The notes below the pieces were generated by a model, which ran no database searches, was not told the origin of the DNA, and saw nothing but the letters and a program-made list of their open reading frames with translations. Below, in pieces: positions 16,114 through 25,277 of a stretch of DNA of 64,000 bases. Origin of the DNA: Actinomycetes bacterium (GTDB lineage: Bacteria; Actinomycetota; Coriobacteriia; WRKU01; WQUG01); the NCBI GenBank assembly GCA_031272275.1, contig JAISUC010000012.1, positions 66,052 through 130,051 on the forward strand, in the 5' to 3' direction. Numbering within the stretch: position 1 is the first letter of the stretch; every line of letters starts with the position of its first letter. The translations under genes and the position numbers were made by a program.

Positions 16114-16157
16114 ATAGATTGTCAGCTTTATGACAATCTATATTGTTGTATTGTCAT
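16114..16157. promoter_or_regulatory. Operator-like palindrome upstream of HipA-like kinase 2
   Basis: A perfect 11-bp inverted repeat ATAGATTGTCA / TGACAATCTAT with a 6-nt loop (16114-16141) is followed by a third half-site, ATTGTCA, at 16150-16156. It sits upstream of the kinase 2 promoter and is absent before kinase 1. A dimeric repressor site is the simplest reading; a hairpin in RNA is possible. Confidence 0.5.
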
Positions 16158-16162
16158 ATTTA

Positions 16163-16190
16163 CTGTTCCCCGCACACGCGGGGGTGATCT
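16163..16190 (+). CRISPR. Last CRISPR repeat of the island
   Basis: Matches the 28-bp repeat except for the final base (ending GATCT instead of GATCC). Change at the 3' end is usual for the distal repeat of an array, which fits the leader being on the left. Confidence 0.85.
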
Positions 16191-16337
16191 CTTGCCGTCG
16201 AACTTCATTTGCCGGTCGAGTGTCTTTACCACGTTTCCCAGGTTGCGCAGCGATTTGTTAACGCGCGCATCCGCCGCGTCGAACTTGACCGTGCTCGCTC
16301 CGAAGTCGACGACTATACCCTCGACGTGTTCAGCCAT
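16191..16337 (-). pseudogene. Start of a phage tape-measure-like gene, cut by the repeat
   Basis: From ATG 16337 the frame reads EGIVVDFGASTVKFDAADAR, then VNKSLRNLGNVVKTLDRQ and MKFDG. The pattern (VDFGADTTKF..., helical KSL..L, LKFDP-like end) is that of the N-terminus of phage tail length tape-measure proteins, which normally continue for hundreds of residues. Here the frame enters the CRISPR repeat after about 49 codons. It is a fragment whose break coincides with the repeat edge. The family call is by pattern only. Confidence 0.5.
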
Positions 16338-16436
16338 TATTATCAATAAACATGGTCTATGAGCGATGAATCCTTAAGCTGCAGAAAAGCTGCATATAAA
16401 AGAATAGCGGCAGGACGCGGCCGGCAGCCGAAAACC

Positions 16437-16512
16437 TGGAGCCAGCGACCGGACTCGAACCGGTAACCGACTGATTACAAATCAGTTGCGCTGCCAATTG
16501 CGCCACGCTGGC
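16437..16512 (-). tRNA. tRNA-Thr (TGT)
   Basis: 76 nt with encoded CCA. Acceptor GCCAGCG/CGCTGGC, anticodon stem-loop CTGATTTGTAATCAG giving anticodon TGT, T arm GGTTCGAGTCC. The 3' end faces the island and marks its right edge. Confidence 0.94.
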
Positions 16513-16617
16513 TCAAACCGCCTAACGAGTATATCATCAGTTTCGCTAAAAGGGACACGGGTGTCGCCCGTCCCGTCCCGCGCCCCGGATATGGGCACGC
16601 GCGGGGGCGTGGTATGC

Positions 16618-16646
16618 TTGACACGCCCGATTTCTTCCCCTACACT
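16618..16646 (+). promoter_or_regulatory. Promoter of the tRNA-tuf operon
   Basis: TTGACA (16618-16623), a 17-bp spacer and TACACT (16641-16646) lie about 120 bp before tRNA-Tyr. A second TTGACA at about 16741 is too close to the tRNA to serve it. Confidence 0.65.
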
Positions 16647-16766
16647 CGATATGCTTGAGTCGCACTGCGACACTGGCTTTCGCGCGAAAAATACCCTCAT
16701 GGGGCGTGCTCGCACACCCGTGACCTCGCGCGAAATGCACTTTGACAAGTGAGAGAGTACGAAGCT

Positions 16767-16851
16767 GGGGGTGTGCCCGAGTGGCTAAAGGGGACGGGCT
16801 GTAAACCCGTTGGCTATGCCTACGATGGTTCGAATCCATCCGCCCCCACCA
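16767..16851 (+). tRNA. tRNA-Tyr (GTA)
   Basis: 85 nt with encoded CCA, long variable arm, acceptor GGGGGTG/CGCCCCC, anticodon loop CTGTAAA. First gene of the tRNA-tuf operon. Confidence 0.95.
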
Positions 16852-16853
16852 GC

Positions 16854-16931
<78 letters not shown>

Positions 16932-16936
16932 TTTGA

Positions 16937-17013
16937 GGCGGTGTAGCTCAGTTGGTCAGAGCACTCGGTTCATACCCGAGTTGTCACTGGTTCAAATCCA
17001 GTCACCGCTACCA
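16937..17013 (+). tRNA. tRNA-Met (CAT)
   Basis: 77 nt with encoded CCA. Acceptor GGCGGTG/CACCGCT, anticodon loop TTCATAC. The paired first base pair (G-U) indicates an elongator rather than the initiator, which has a mismatch there. Confidence 0.93.
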
Positions 17014-17191
17014 TCGGTTTTGCCACGCGGCGGAAACGGCGCGTGTCACAGATAAAGCACCAAAGCACGTATAGAACGTCCGCACCACTACTGAAAACCA
17101 CGAACAGGGGGAGTACGTCCCGACGCCTTGAGGACACAGGGGGCGGGGATGAATTCCCGAATCAACGCCGCATCCAAAGAAGGAGGACACC

Positions 17192-18382
<1,191 letters not shown>

Positions 18383-18513
18383 CAAAGGGTACGGACCTTT
18401 GTTATCCCGCGCCTGCGGGTTTGCGGGAACTGAATTTGCACGGGTTTTGCGGGGAGGACGGTCTGTTCGGATCGTCCTCCGCGTTCCTGCAAACGGCATG
18501 AAAGGTATGGACA

Positions 18514-18663
18514 ATGAGAACTCTGGTAACGCTCGCGTGCACCGAGTGCAAGCGACGCAACTACACTACGAAGAAGAACAAGCAGAACAATCCCGAACGC
18601 ATCGAGTTCAAAAAGTACTGCAAGTGGGACAAGCGCCACACGCTCCACAAGGAAACGCGTTAA
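18514..18663 (+). CDS. rpmG: Ribosomal protein L33
   Basis: A 49-residue large-subunit protein beginning [19 protein letters not shown] and ending [17 protein letters not shown]. It has both zinc-ribbon pairs in part: CTEC is intact, while the second pair is reduced to a single Cys (KKYCKW). It is followed within 20 bp by tRNA-Trp and then secE-nusG, the conserved order in many bacteria. The start ATG 18514 has only a weak ribosome site. Confidence 0.95.
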   Translation: MRTLVTLACTECKRRNYTTKKNKQNNPERIEFKKYCKWDKRHTLHKETR

Positions 18664-18681
18664 GCGCAGCTGTGTTGATGC

Positions 18682-18758
18682 AGGCCAGTAGCTCTAATTG
18701 GTAGAGCGCCGGTCTCCAAAACCGGATGCTGGGGGTTCGAGTCCCTCCTGGCCTGCCA
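18682..18758 (+). tRNA. tRNA-Trp (CCA)
   Basis: 77 nt with encoded CCA. Acceptor AGGCCAG/CTGGCCT, anticodon loop CTCCAAA, T arm GGTTCGAGTCC. Lies between rpmG and secE. Confidence 0.95.
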
Positions 18759-18848
18759 GTTTTTGGGTTTTTCAGGTAAGCCGTGAAAGACCTGCCCGTT
18801 TTGACAGAAGCTCTCTCACCTGAATTGACTACGACAAAGAAGGCGATT

Positions 18849-19289
18849 ATGGCAAAAGACAACGGCACTGACAGCCCCAAAAAGAATAAGCAATCCGGCA
18901 AAGCGAAAGCCGGCACCGGTCGCAATGCCAAGCCCGGCATTTTTTCGCGTTTTGTGGGCTATCTGAAAGGCGTTCGCACCGAGCTGAAACGTGTCACGTG
19001 GCCGACTCGTCAGGAGGTCCTGAATTCAGTGGTCATCGTCATTGTGACACTGATTTTCTTTGCCGCGTTCACTTCGCTGGTCGACTTGGGTGCGACCAAC
19101 CTCATCAAGGTCTACGCCAAGCTTTCTCCGTCGGCTGCTGTGACGACAACGTCTGACACGACAACGCAAACGGCGGAAACGACGCCCACCGCTGAAACGA
19201 CGACTACGACCGACACCCAAACGACGACCGATACCCCGACGGATGCCACATCCGGCGGTACGGACACGACTGCAACGACGGGTGAATAA
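18849..19289 (+). CDS. secE: Preprotein translocase subunit SecE with Thr-rich tail
   Basis: Stabilises SecY in the Sec translocon. The conserved part is RFVGYLKGVRTELKRVTWPT (cytoplasmic amphipathic helix, residues about 37-56) followed by one membrane helix (about 63-85). Bacterial single-span SecE normally ends soon after this helix; here about 48 more residues follow, nearly half Thr, which would lie outside the cell (TTTSDTTTQTAETTPTAETT...). Total 146 residues. ATG 18849 was chosen over upstream codons because of the MAKDNG start. It is followed 3 bp later by nusG. Confidence 0.93.
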   Translation: MAKDNGTDSPKKNKQSGKAKAGTGRNAKPGIFSRFVGYLKGVRTELKRVTWPTRQEVLNSVVIVIVTLIFFAAFTSLVDLGATNLIKVYAKLSPSAAVTTTSDTTTQTAETTPTAETTTTTDTQTTTDTPTDATSGGTDTTATTGE

Positions 19290-19292
19290 TCA

Positions 19293-19808
19293 ATGAAAAA
19301 GTGGTACGTCATACATACGTATTCCGGGCACGAGAAAAAGGCACGTGCAGCGCTGCTCCATCGTGTCGAAACCATGGCCTTGGAAGACTCCATATTCAAG
19401 GTCGAAATACCCACTGAAACTGTCATTAATCGCGAAACCGGAAAAGAAGAGGAAAAGAACATCTATCCGGGCTATCTGTTGGTACAGATGGAAATGAGCG
19501 ATAACGCCTGGTATGTCGTACGCAATACGCCCGGCATCACCGGCTTTATCGGCTCGCATAACAAGCCCATTCCGCTTTCGCGTGATGAATACACCGCCAT
19601 GACCCGAAAGTCCCATTCCGCCGTGAAGCAGACGGTCACCAACTACGAAGTCGGTCAGACCGTGCGTATCAAGGACGGTGCGTTCACCGACTTTGATGCT
19701 TCGATTACCGAGATCAATGTGGACAAGGGGACAATGAAGGTTATGGTCACCCTGTTTGGGCGTGAGACTCCGGTCGAGCTGGAGTTCTCATCTGTGGAAC
19801 CCATTTAG
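19293..19808 (+). CDS. nusG: Transcription termination/antitermination protein NusG
   Basis: 171 residues. N-terminal NGN domain starts KKWYVIHTYSGHEKKA; the C-terminal KOW motif is GQTVRIKDGAFTDFDASI near residue 123. It binds RNA polymerase and couples it to Rho or to ribosomes. It starts 3 bp after secE, so the pair is co-translated. Confidence 0.97.
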   Translation: MKKWYVIHTYSGHEKKARAALLHRVETMALEDSIFKVEIPTETVINRETGKEEEKNIYPGYLLVQMEMSDNAWYVVRNTPGITGFIGSHNKPIPLSRDEYTAMTRKSHSAVKQTVTNYEVGQTVRIKDGAFTDFDASITEINVDKGTMKVMVTLFGRETPVELEFSSVEPI

Positions 19809-19948
19809 CGGGGACTCGGCATGTGTGGTCGGCTGAGCGCCGACGGCTTCTCACATATGCCGGACAATGCACGGGTTGCCGAGTATCGAACAGTCGCGGG
19901 ATGAAAAGCGCTGAACACGGCTGGGTTTCCCGCTGAGTTGTGTGTTAT

Positions 19949-19968
19949 GGGAATACACACGTATTCCC
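19949..19968 (+). promoter_or_regulatory. Perfect hairpin in the rplK leader
   Basis: GGGAATAC / GTATTCCC with an ACAC loop lies 31 nt before the rplK start in a 190-nt gene-free leader. It could be part of the L1 autoregulatory site known upstream of L11 genes, but the characteristic L1-binding loop was not recognised. Confidence 0.35.
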
Positions 19969-19998
19969 CGGAAGCAATGCGGAAGGAGAAAAAGCCTT

Positions 19999-20427
19999 AT
20001 GGCTAAGAAAGCAGTAGGATTCATAAAGCTTCAGATTCCGGGCGGACAGGCAAACCCTGCTCCTCCGGTCGGGCCTGCATTGGGTGCACAGCAGGTCAAT
20101 ATCATGCAGTTCTGCCAGGCATTCAATGCCGACACCGCTGATCGTCAGGGCCTGATCCTGCCGGTTGAAATCACGGTGTACGAGGATCGCTCGTTCAGCT
20201 ATGTGATCAAGACCCCGCCGGCAGCCGTTCAGCTGAAGTTGGCTGCGGGCATTGAAAAGGGTTCGGGTGAGCCGCACGTGAACAAGGTGGCAAAGGTCAC
20301 CTGGTCACAGGTACGCGAGATCGCGGAAAACAAAATGCCCGACCTGAATGCCAACGACATCGATGCCGCGGCAAAAATCATCGCCGGAACTGCGCGTTCG
20401 ATGGGTATCGTTGTCGAGGGAGAGTAA
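19999..20427 (+). CDS. rplK: Ribosomal protein L11
   Basis: 142 residues beginning [20 protein letters not shown], with PPVGPALG and the C-terminal rRNA-binding domain ([20 protein letters not shown]). Part of the GTPase-associated centre. GGAAGGAG precedes ATG 19999. Forms a pair with rplA. Confidence 0.98.
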   Translation: MAKKAVGFIKLQIPGGQANPAPPVGPALGAQQVNIMQFCQAFNADTADRQGLILPVEITVYEDRSFSYVIKTPPAAVQLKLAAGIEKGSGEPHVNKVAKVTWSQVREIAENKMPDLNANDIDAAAKIIAGTARSMGIVVEGE

Positions 20428-20516
20428 GCAGTACCCGCAAATCGGGTAGCGCATAGAGCGTTTGATGGGAGGAGGGTCACCGGGGCTCTCCGCTAAGACC
20501 ACAGGAGGTTAACAGT

Positions 20517-21224
20517 ATGGCAAAAGCAGGAAAGAAGTACACGCAGGCGGCCGAAAAGATCGACCGCGACAAGCTCTATTCACCCAAAGAGGCCACCGAA
20601 CTGGTTAAGGCAGCCGCAACGGCCAAGTTCGATGAGACCATCGAGGCCCACTTCCGTTTGGGTATCGACACCCGCCAAGCAGACCAGCAGGTCCGCGGAT
20701 CGATTTCGCTGCCCAAGGGCACCGGTAAAACGGTCCGTGTTGCCGTCTTTGCCGAGGGAGATGCCGCCAAAGACGCCGAGGCTGCCGGTGCCGATATCGT
20801 CGGTTCCGATGACTTGGTCGCAAAGATTCAGGGTGGCTGGTTCGAGTTCGATGCGGCGGTTGCAACTCCCGACCAGATGGCCAAGGTCGGTCGTTTGGGT
20901 AAGTTGCTGGGACCGCGCAATTTGATGCCGAACCCCAAACTGGGTACGGTGACCCCGGACGTGGCGCGCATCATCGCCGAGCTTAAGGCCGGCCGCGTCG
21001 AGTATCGCGCCGACCGTTTCGGTATTTGTCACGTGCCGATCGGCAAGGCATCTTTTGATGCTGCCGCGTTGCTCGAGAACTATGGCGCGCTGCTGGACGA
21101 GCTGTTGCGTGTCAAGCCCGCGTCCTCAAAGGGCAAGTACATCAAGAGCATCAGCTTGGCGCCGACCATGGGACCGGGGGTAAAGGTTGATCCTTCGGTT
21201 ACCCGTAACCTGAACGAAGAGTAG
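20517..21224 (+). CDS. rplA: Ribosomal protein L1
   Basis: 235 residues of normal length with [14 protein letters not shown] near residue 137 and TMGPGVKVD near the end. Builds the L1 stalk and often represses its own operon. A strong terminator follows, so rplJ-rplL, which commonly come next, are not part of this transcript and not in the window. Confidence 0.98.
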   Translation: MAKAGKKYTQAAEKIDRDKLYSPKEATELVKAAATAKFDETIEAHFRLGIDTRQADQQVRGSISLPKGTGKTVRVAVFAEGDAAKDAEAAGADIVGSDDLVAKIQGGWFEFDAAVATPDQMAKVGRLGKLLGPRNLMPNPKLGTVTPDVARIIAELKAGRVEYRADRFGICHVPIGKASFDAAALLENYGALLDELLRVKPASSKGKYIKSISLAPTMGPGVKVDPSVTRNLNEE

Positions 21225-21248
21225 TACAAACAACATACGAGCACACCA

Positions 21249-21276
21249 ACGGGCGCACTTCGGTGCGCCCGTTTGT
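21249..21276 (+). terminator. Terminator after rplA
   Basis: A perfect 10-bp stem ACGGGCGCAC / GTGCGCCCGT with a TTCG tetraloop, then TTGTT. Confidence 0.85.
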
Positions 21277-21376
21277 TACGCCCAAAAAACGCCGATTATG
21301 ACCGCTAGTTTGTGATAGAGTGATAAGCGTGTAAGGTCATACGGCAAATCGCTTCACCGAATCGGAGGAGGACGGC

Positions 21377-21676
21377 ATGGGTATTGAAAAAATTCGCACC
21401 AAAGAAGTCGAGCAACTGATGGATGCATTCCTGAAGATGGAGAACAAGGATGAGCTGTTCTCGTTTTTGGTCGATGTGTGCACGATTCGTGAAATGGAAG
21501 AGATTTCACAGCGTTTGGAAGTCGCCCGTCAGCTGGCTAATAAGACTCCGTATGCCGAGATCCAAAAGGCGACCGGGGCATCCGCGACGACGATTGCACG
21601 TGTGTCCAAGTGTCTGAACTATGGTGAGGGAGCCTATCCGCTGGTGCTGGAGCGCTTAGGGTTAATCGGAAAGTAA
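21377..21676 (+). CDS. YerC/TrpR-like DNA-binding protein
   Basis: 99 residues of the YerC/YecD branch of the Trp-repressor superfamily: DVCTIREMEEISQRLEVARQ, then the helix-turn-helix TPYAEIQKATGASATTIARV (about 60-79) and SKCLNYGEGAY. Members are small HTH regulators of unknown effector. GGAGGAGG lies upstream of ATG 21377. It ends 7 bp before dnaE and is probably co-transcribed with it. Confidence 0.85.
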   Translation: MGIEKIRTKEVEQLMDAFLKMENKDELFSFLVDVCTIREMEEISQRLEVARQLANKTPYAEIQKATGASATTIARVSKCLNYGEGAYPLVLERLGLIGK

Positions 21677-21683
21677 TACCTCT

Positions 21684-24600
21684 GTGGCCTTCGTACATCT
21701 GCACACTCACACCGACTATTCATTGTTGGACGGTGCGGCGCGCATCAAAGATTTGGTGGCGCGTGCGCGCGAGCTGGACATGCCGGCATTGGCAATCACC
21801 GATCACGGTTACATGTTCGGTGCCATCGAGTTTTATCGAGCCGCGCGCGCGGCGGGGATCAAGCCGATTATCGGCTGCGAGGTCTATTTCACGACCGAGA
21901 GTCGTCTGCAGCGTGACCACAAACCCGATCTGAACCACCTGATACTGCTGGCGCGTAACCGCGAAGGCTACCAGAATCTGATGAGGATATGCAGCGCAGC
22001 GGCTTGTGATGCCTTTTATTACAAGCCGCGCGTTGACGCCGAATTGCTGGAACAGTACAGTGGGGGTCTGATCGCGACCTCTGCCTGTATGTTCGGTTTG
22101 GTATCGCGCATGGTCGAGGAGGGAAACCCCGAACAGGCGAAACACTGGGCCGAGTACTATGCGCGCGTATTCGGACCCGAGCATTTCTGGCTGGAGATTC
22201 AAAACCACGGCTCGAAAACGCGCAACAACGTCACGCAAAAGCAACTGTGTGACGGAATAGCGTCGATTGCACAGGAAATGGGCATCGGCTTGGTCGCGAC
22301 CAACGACGTGCATTATCTGCATGACGGTGACGAACAAGCTCAAGACTACCTGATGTGTATCAGCAGCGGCAAAAAGGTCGCGGACGAGGCGCGCATGCGC
22401 GCTTACAAGGAATGCTACTTTAAAACAGAAGACGAGATGCGCGCCATAGTGGGGGAGTATCCGGGTTGCTATGACAACACGGCGCGCGTGGCGGACATGG
22501 TCGAGGATTTCGACCTGATTGATGATCGGATGATCCTGCCGGTCTTTGATGTCCCGACCGAACAGACCGAGGACGAATATCTGCACAGCTGTGCCTTGGA
22601 GGGCTTGAAAGAGCGTTACGGAGACCCGCTGCCCGCGGAGGTGCTGGAGCGATTCGAGTACGAGTTCTCGATTATTTCGGATCCCAGCAAGCAAACATCC
22701 GGCTATTTTTTGATCGTCGCAGACTTTATCCGTTGGGCACGCGAACAGGGGATCTCGGTGGGTGCCGGGCGCGGCAGTGCTGCAGGCTCCATTATTGCGT
22801 ACGCGATGGGTATCACCGAGGTCGATCCGCTGAAATACGGGTTGATGTTCGAACGTTTCCTGAATCCGGAACGTACCGAAATGCCCGATATCGATACCGA
22901 TTTTGATGATAAACGGCGCGGCGAGGTCGTCGATTATGTGCGCGAAAAATACGGTGTCGACCACGTGGCGCGAACCATCACCTTTGGCGCGCTGAAACCG
23001 AAAAACGCCGTGCGCGACATCGCGCGTATTTTGGACGAGCCGATTCCTTTGGCGGATAAAATATCGAGCTTTGTCCCGACACCGCTGCCCCAGGGCATGA
23101 AGTGTATCGATGACGTGTTGCGCGCGAACTCGGATTTTCGGGCATACCTGAACGCTGCCAATGACGACGCACAGGCCGCCCGGCGCGTAGTGGATGCCGC
23201 GCGTAACATCGAGGGCCTGAAACGCGGCGAAGGCGTGCATGCCTGTGCGGTCCTGATTACGCCCGAGCGCCTGGACAACTACGTCCCGATCAAGTTCGAT
23301 ACCAAGGCCAAGGACGGCTCGGGCTCGATCATCACCCAGTTCGACGGCGAGACCTGCGCGAGCATCAACTTGCTCAAGATGGACTTTTTGGGGCTGCGGA
23401 ACCTGAGCGTCGTTGACGACGCAATCGCCAACATTGAAAAGAACCACGGTGTCGTCATCGATAAACAGAAGATCCCCTTTGATGACCCGCAGACCTATGC
23501 GATGCTGTCACGCGGGGAAAGCACCGGCGTCTTTCAGCTGGAAAGTGCCGGCATGCGTTCCTTGCTGCGCCAGCTGAAACCGACGCTTTTCACCGAGATC
23601 ATCGCCATCATCGCGCTGTTCAGGCCCGGTCCCATGGACTGGATTCCGACCTACATCGCACGGCGCGCCGGCACGGAAAAAATCGACTATTTCCATGATG
23701 ACCTGAAACCGATTCTTGAGGAAACCTTCGGAGTCTTTGTCTATCAGGAACAAATCATGCAGTTGTCCATGAAGCTCTGCGGCTTTTCTGCGGCAAAGGC
23801 GGATAAACTGCGCAAAGCCATGGGTAAGAAAAAGATGGATCTGCTGAAATCCTTCAGCACCGAATGGGTCGAGGGAGCCCGCGCCCAGGGCTACAGCGAA
23901 CAACTGGCCCGGAGCATTTGGGATGTCGTGTTGCCCTTTGCCGAATACGCCTTCAACAAATCGCATGCAGCAGCCTATGCGTTCACCACCATGCGAACCG
24001 CGTGGCTCAAGGCACATTATCCCGGCGAAACCATGGCGGCGGTGCTCTCGAGTTTCCTGGGCAAAACGGATAAACTGACCGAATACACAAACCTTGCGCG
24101 CGATGAAGGGCTCGAGGTGCTCCCCCCCGATGTCAACAGCTCCGAGCGCGGTTTTACCTATATCCCGGGTGAAGGCATCCGCTATGGCCTGGCGGGCATC
24201 AAAGGCGTGGGGCATGCGGTTGCCGAATGCATTATTGCCGCGCGCGAGCAGGACGGTCCCTTTACTTCGCTCCACGATTTCTGCACGCGCATCGACGCCA
24301 TCGTGCTGAACAAGCGCCCACTGGATGCCCTGATCAAAGCAGGCGCCTTTGATTCGACCGGATACACGCGCAAGCACTTGCTGCAGATTCTGGAAGACGG
24401 AAAGATGCTGAAAGCAGTCAGCCGTCAGCGTGCCGAAATCACCAGCGGTCAGACATCGCTCTTCGGCATGTTCGGCAGCGAGGAAGCCGATTACACAGAA
24501 GACATGCCCGCGCCAAACGACGACGAATGGCCCAAACCGGTCAAGCTGCAATTCGAAAAGGAAATGTGCGGCATGTATCTGTCCGACCATCCGCTGAACG

Positions 24601-25274
24601 ATTACCGGCAGATCCTGCGCGAAAACAGCGACATGCAGCTGACCCCGCCGACGCCTGCCGCCGACACGGATGACGAGGGAGGGGAAGCTCTGGACTCGCT
24701 GACGCTGGACGGCGTCACCGACGACGCATCCGACGAGTTCATGATTCCGAACGGCTTCACCGGGCGTTTCAGCGGCATGATTACCGGCATCGAGACGCGC
24801 ACCACGCGTGACTCCGGAAAGCCTTGGGCAAAAGCAAAGCTTGAGGACCTGGGCGGATCGGTAGAGATCATACTCTGGCCCAAAACGCTGGAAAAGGTGC
24901 GCGCGAACGCACCGGAAGCCCTGACTGACGAGGCCATCGTGTGTGTTGACGGGCGCTACGAGGAAAACGAACGCGGGCGCACCTTGTTCGTGAACAACAT
25001 GTACCGGCTGGTGGAACGCACTTCCACGCTGCGGCACAAGCTGATCATCACGACCTCGACCGATACGCTGCAGCACGCAGACATTCTGGCCGATTTCAAA
25101 TCCGTGTTGGTGCAAAACCCCGGCGCAGACAGCGTCGAGCTGCATCTGCGCGATGTCGTGAACGGGCAGACCACGGTGGCGCTGATGACCGAGCAGGTCA
25201 ACAGCGAAAACGAAAACCTGCAGCGACGCCTCCAGGCACTGTTCGGGCGCGACTCCGTACGCAGGGCCGCGTAA
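21684..25274 (+). CDS. dnaE: DNA polymerase III alpha subunit
   Basis: Replicative polymerase subunit, 1196 residues from GTG 21684. The N-terminal PHP domain shows HLHTHTDYSLLDG, and the palm domain carries the catalytic aspartates in PDIDTDFDD (about 402-410); GAGRGSAAGS and FNKSHAAAYAFTT are present. The C-terminal OB domain is visible (GMITGIETRTTRDSGKPWAK). It is the DnaE1 type, not PolC, because no exonuclease domain is inserted in PHP. A priming glycosyltransferase starts 3 bp after its stop. Confidence 0.97.
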   Translation: MAFVHLHTHTDYSLLDGAARIKDLVARARELDMPALAITDHGYMFGAIEFYRAARAAGIKPIIGCEVYFTTESRLQRDHKPDLNHLILLARNREGYQNLMRICSAAACDAFYYKPRVDAELLEQYSGGLIATSACMFGLVSRMVEEGNPEQAKHWAEYYARVFGPEHFWLEIQNHGSKTRNNVTQKQLCDGIASIAQEMGIGLVATNDVHYLHDGDEQAQDYLMCISSGKKVADEARMRAYKECYFKTEDEMRAIVGEYPGCYDNTARVADMVEDFDLIDDRMILPVFDVPTEQTEDEYLHSCALEGLKERYGDPLPAEVLERFEYEFSIISDPSKQTSGYFLIVADFIRWAREQGISVGAGRGSAAGSIIAYAMGITEVDPLKYGLMFERFLNPERTEMPDIDTDFDDKRRGEVVDYVREKYGVDHVARTITFGALKPKNAVRDIARILDEPIPLADKISSFVPTPLPQGMKCIDDVLRANSDFRAYLNAANDDAQAARRVVDAARNIEGLKRGEGVHACAVLITPERLDNYVPIKFDTKAKDGSGSIITQFDGETCASINLLKMDFLGLRNLSVVDDAIANIEKNHGVVIDKQKIPFDDPQTYAMLSRGESTGVFQLESAGMRSLLRQLKPTLFTEIIAIIALFRPGPMDWIPTYIARRAGTEKIDYFHDDLKPILEETFGVFVYQEQIMQLSMKLCGFSAAKADKLRKAMGKKKMDLLKSFSTEWVEGARAQGYSEQLARSIWDVVLPFAEYAFNKSHAAAYAFTTMRTAWLKAHYPGETMAAVLSSFLGKTDKLTEYTNLARDEGLEVLPPDVNSSERGFTYIPGEGIRYGLAGIKGVGHAVAECIIAAREQDGPFTSLHDFCTRIDAIVLNKRPLDALIKAGAFDSTGYTRKHLLQILEDGKMLKAVSRQRAEITSGQTSLFGMFGSEEADYTEDMPAPNDDEWPKPVKLQFEKEMCGMYLSDHPLNDYRQILRENSDMQLTPPTPAADTDDEGGEALDSLTLDGVTDDASDEFMIPNGFTGRFSGMITGIETRTTRDSGKPWAKAKLEDLGGSVEIILWPKTLEKVRANAPEALTDEAIVCVDGRYEENERGRTLFVNNMYRLVERTSTLRHKLIITTSTDTLQHADILADFKSVLVQNPGADSVELHLRDVVNGQTTVALMTEQVNSENENLQRRLQALFGRDSVRRAA

Positions 25275-25277
25275 GCG

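Noticed and set aside
10746..16436. Attachment-site direct repeat of a tRNA end
   Set aside because: Only a 6-bp GCCAGC match to the tRNA-Thr end was found near 10742, too short to support an att site.
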